A stretch of DNA of 6,066 nt from Deltaproteobacteria bacterium. GTDB lineage: Bacteria; Desulfobacterota; Desulfobacteria; Desulfobacterales; Desulfatibacillaceae. The notes below the pieces were generated by a model that was not told where the DNA came from, made no database searches, and worked only from the letters and a program-made list of their open reading frames with translations. The DNA is taken from assembly GCA_021815525.1 (NCBI GenBank), contig JAKAGN010000181.1:1-6066 (forward strand), read 5' to 3'. A program made the translations under genes and the position numbers. This document shows, piece by piece, positions 4,511 through 6,066 of the stretch. Numbering within the stretch: position 1 is the stretch's first letter; every line of letters begins with the position of its first letter.

Positions 4511-5395
4511 TCATGCGGCCTTGGAAGCAAAGGCCATGTCCATGACGCTGCCGAAGGCCTCCTTAACGAGCCTTCCGAAACCATCGGGATCGAATTCGGT
4601 TACGCTTTGGCCCCTGACCATCGCCTCGGTCACCACCGGATCGTGGGGAAGCCTCCCAAGGACCCCGATTCCCTTTTTCGCGCATAAGTCCTCTATTTGC
4701 GCGGTTTCCTCCTCGTTGATATCCCATTTGTTGACGATCACCCCCAGCGGCAGGCGGAAATGGCTGCACAGCTCCGCCACCCGCAGGAGGTCGTGACGGC
4801 CGGACGGCGTCGGCTCCGTTACGGCCACTGCTAGGTCCGCCCCCGAAAGCGAGCTTATCACCGGGCAGCCTATTCCGGGCGCGCCGTCGCAGATTATAAG
4901 GTCCCGGCCCTGTTCCCCGGCCAGTTCCTTGGCCCGCCGCTTCAAAAGGCTCACCAGCTTCCCGGAGTTCTCCTGTCCCGGAAAAAGCCGCGCGTGAACC
5001 ATGGGCCCGAACCTGGTCCCGGAAACGCGCCATTGCCCGCAATGCCTTTGTGGAAATTCCACGGCCCCGGCGGGGCAGAAATGTACGCATACCTTGCAGC
5101 CCTCGCATTTTAAAGGGTTCACGGAAAATGCGCCGTCCGTTTCGGAAATCGCCTGATAGCGGCACATGTCCCGGCAGATTCCGCAGCCTGTGCAAAGGCT
5201 CCGGTCGATTACCGCCTCGTTGCCCGAAAAAAACTCCGCGCTCTCGATGGCCGTGGGCGAAAGTATGAGGTGCAGGTCCGGCGCGTCCACGTCCAGGTCG
5301 CACAGTATCTTGTTTTCCGATAGATGCGCGAAGGCCGCGGTGAGGGTCGTCTTGCCGGTGCCTCCCTTGCCGCTTAAAATTACGATCTCACGCAT
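4511..5395 (-). CDS. MinD/Mrp-family P-loop ATPase with inserted 2[4Fe-4S] ferredoxin domain
   Basis: The complete 294-residue protein (COG1149 type) opens with MREIVILSGKGGTGKTTLTA: a deviant Walker A at 9-17 with signature Lys10 and Lys15. LCDLDVDAPDLHL (31-43) supplies the switch I aspartate. The inserted ferredoxin has CTGCGICRDMC (C68, C71, C74, C78) and CEGCKVCVHFCP (C97, C100, C103, C107), two 4Fe-4S motifs. CDGAPGIGCP (169-178) is switch II, followed by VTEPTPSGRHDL (192-203) and the NKWD base-recognition-like segment (222-225). Such proteins couple ATP binding to Fe-S or metal cluster handling; the substrate is unknown. Its ATG (5395) overlaps the upstream ATPase gene by 8 bases and has AAGGAGG 6 bases ahead, so the two are co-translated and may form a heterodimer. 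Desulfovibrio ORP loci carry a similar pair (recalled, not checked). Confidence 0.95.
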   Translation of the reverse strand: MREIVILSGKGGTGKTTLTAAFAHLSENKILCDLDVDAPDLHLILSPTAIESAEFFSGNEAVIDRSLCTGCGICRDMCRYQAISETDGAFSVNPLKCEGCKVCVHFCPAGAVEFPQRHCGQWRVSGTRFGPMVHARLFPGQENSGKLVSLLKRRAKELAGEQGRDLIICDGAPGIGCPVISSLSGADLAVAVTEPTPSGRHDLLRVAELCSHFRLPLGVIVNKWDINEEETAQIEDLCAKKGIGVLGRLPHDPVVTEAMVRGQSVTEFDPDGFGRLVKEAFGSVMDMAFASKAA

Positions 5396-6066
5396 GGACG
5401 GCCTCCTTCAGGGTGGCGAGCCCGCGGATTGCGGAGGCAAGCTCCCGAAAGACCCGGCGCATGTTCTCCGATGCCTCGGCCACCACAAGCCCCCTTGAGT
5501 ATGCGCAGGCCACGGCCCGGTCGTAGGGGATCTCGGCCAGAACCGGAATGCCCTTTTCACGGCAGAAGCCGTAAACGCTCTTTTCCCCTATCCCGGCCCG
5601 GTTGATGACCGCGCCCATGGGCTTTCCAAGGGGCCCGAAGGCCTCCACCGCAAGCCTGAAATCGTGGAACCCGAAGGGCGTGGGCTCGGTGACCAGCACT
5701 ATGGCGTCGGCGTCCATGACGGAGTTTATGGCGGGGCAGCTGACCCCCGGCGGGCAGTCCACGATGACGTCGCCGGGACTTTCGGCCAGCATCCCGGTCA
5801 GCCTTTCTTTCACGAGCCGCATCAGAGGCGGGCTCATGGCCTCGCCAACCCGGAGGCGCCCCATAAGGAAAGGGGCTTGTCCCGCCTTTCCCCAGGAAAT
5901 TTCGCCAAGCTCTCGGCTTCCGGCGGAAAGCGCATGTTCCGGGCAAACGGCGATGCAGCCGCCGCAGCCGTGGCACATCTCGGGAAAGGTCATCAGGACC
6001 TTACCCATTACGCTTATGGCCTTGTACTGGCAGAGCCTGGAGCAGGCCCTGCAAAGGTTGCAGAGG
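5388..6066 (-). CDS. Second MinD/Mrp-family ATPase with ferredoxin insert; N-terminus beyond the window
   Basis: About 225 C-terminal residues are visible. The frame is open to the right edge: before the internal ATG at 6008 it reads LCNLCRACSRLCQYKAISV, which is the first CxxCxxCxxxC motif, so 6008 is not the true start. The second motif is CHGCGGCIAVCP (cysteines at visible residues 31, 34, 37, 41). VIVDCPPGVSCPAINSV is switch II with DCPPG, followed by VLVTEPTPFGFHDFRL and INRAGIG. The Walker A loop must lie beyond 6066. It is paralogous to the next gene, and the two stops/starts overlap by 8 bases. Its DCPPG motif is closer to the classical DxPPG form than DGAPG in the downstream paralogue, so the two may differ in nucleotide turnover (inference). 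Confidence 0.93.
   Translation of the reverse strand, partial: LCNLCRACSRLCQYKAISVMGKVLMTFPEMCHGCGGCIAVCPEHALSAGSRELGEISWGKAGQAPFLMGRLRVGEAMSPPLMRLVKERLTGMLAESPGDVIVDCPPGVSCPAINSVMDADAIVLVTEPTPFGFHDFRLAVEAFGPLGKPMGAVINRAGIGEKSVYGFCREKGIPVLAEIPYDRAVACAYSRGLVVAEASENMRRVFRELASAIRGLATLKEAVHA

Noticed and set aside
6006..6008. ATG as start of the second ATPase
   Set aside because: The frame upstream encodes a complete CxxCxxCxxxC ferredoxin motif, so translation starts beyond the window.

Overview
The window looks like chromosomal DNA of an anaerobic, probably sulfate-reducing member of the Desulfobacterota (former Deltaproteobacteria). This is inferred from gene content: a thiolase-like/DUF35/crotonase acyl-CoA operon controlled by a TetR-type regulator, next to a pair of MinD-type ATPases with inserted 2[4Fe-4S] ferredoxin domains plus a NifX-like protein, a grouping familiar from Desulfovibrio-type genomes. 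Coding DNA is moderately GC-rich; the intergenic control region at about 1900-2110 is strongly AT-rich. No database search was possible, so family calls rest on motifs and memory.

Layout. (1) 1-1821, minus strand: a tightly packed operon read right to left, thiolase-superfamily protein (637-1821), DUF35 zinc-ribbon/OB-fold partner (200-640, ATGA overlap) and the first 64 residues of an enoyl-CoA hydratase/isomerase (1-192, running off the left edge). The thiolase-like protein appears to lack the nucleophilic cysteine and has Tyr in place of the HDxF histidine. It may therefore be an Ltp2-like retro-aldolase working with its DUF35 partner on a CoA-linked substrate hydrated by the crotonase. 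(2) 1822-2162: a divergent control region with a good minus-strand promoter and at least four dyads, two sharing the core CTATA-N9-TATAG. (3) 2163-3071, plus: a regulator with an N-terminal MerR-type helix-turn-helix fused to a complete TetR-type protein, the obvious candidate to bind those dyads. (4) 3072-3320: no convincing gene; a 21-codon ORF with a good ribosome binding site and a possible C-terminal coding remnant on the minus strand. (5) 3321-3695, minus: a stand-alone degenerate receiver domain. (6) 3848-3881: an intrinsic terminator. (7) 3947-6066, minus: a NifX/orange-protein-like metal-cluster-binding protein and two ferredoxin-inserted MinD-type ATPases, the upstream one running off the right edge. 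An 18-bp perfect inverted repeat lies between the ATPase and nifX-like genes.

How the genes work together. The left half is probably a catabolic step for an unknown acyl-CoA, sensed by the MerR-TetR hybrid, which likely also controls itself. The right half is probably an iron-sulfur or mixed-metal cluster handling module: the ATPases would bind nucleotide and Fe-S clusters, and the NifX-like protein would carry the metal cluster. The most unusual items are the MerR-TetR fusion with its matching dyads, the cysteine-less thiolase homologue, and the degenerate receiver.
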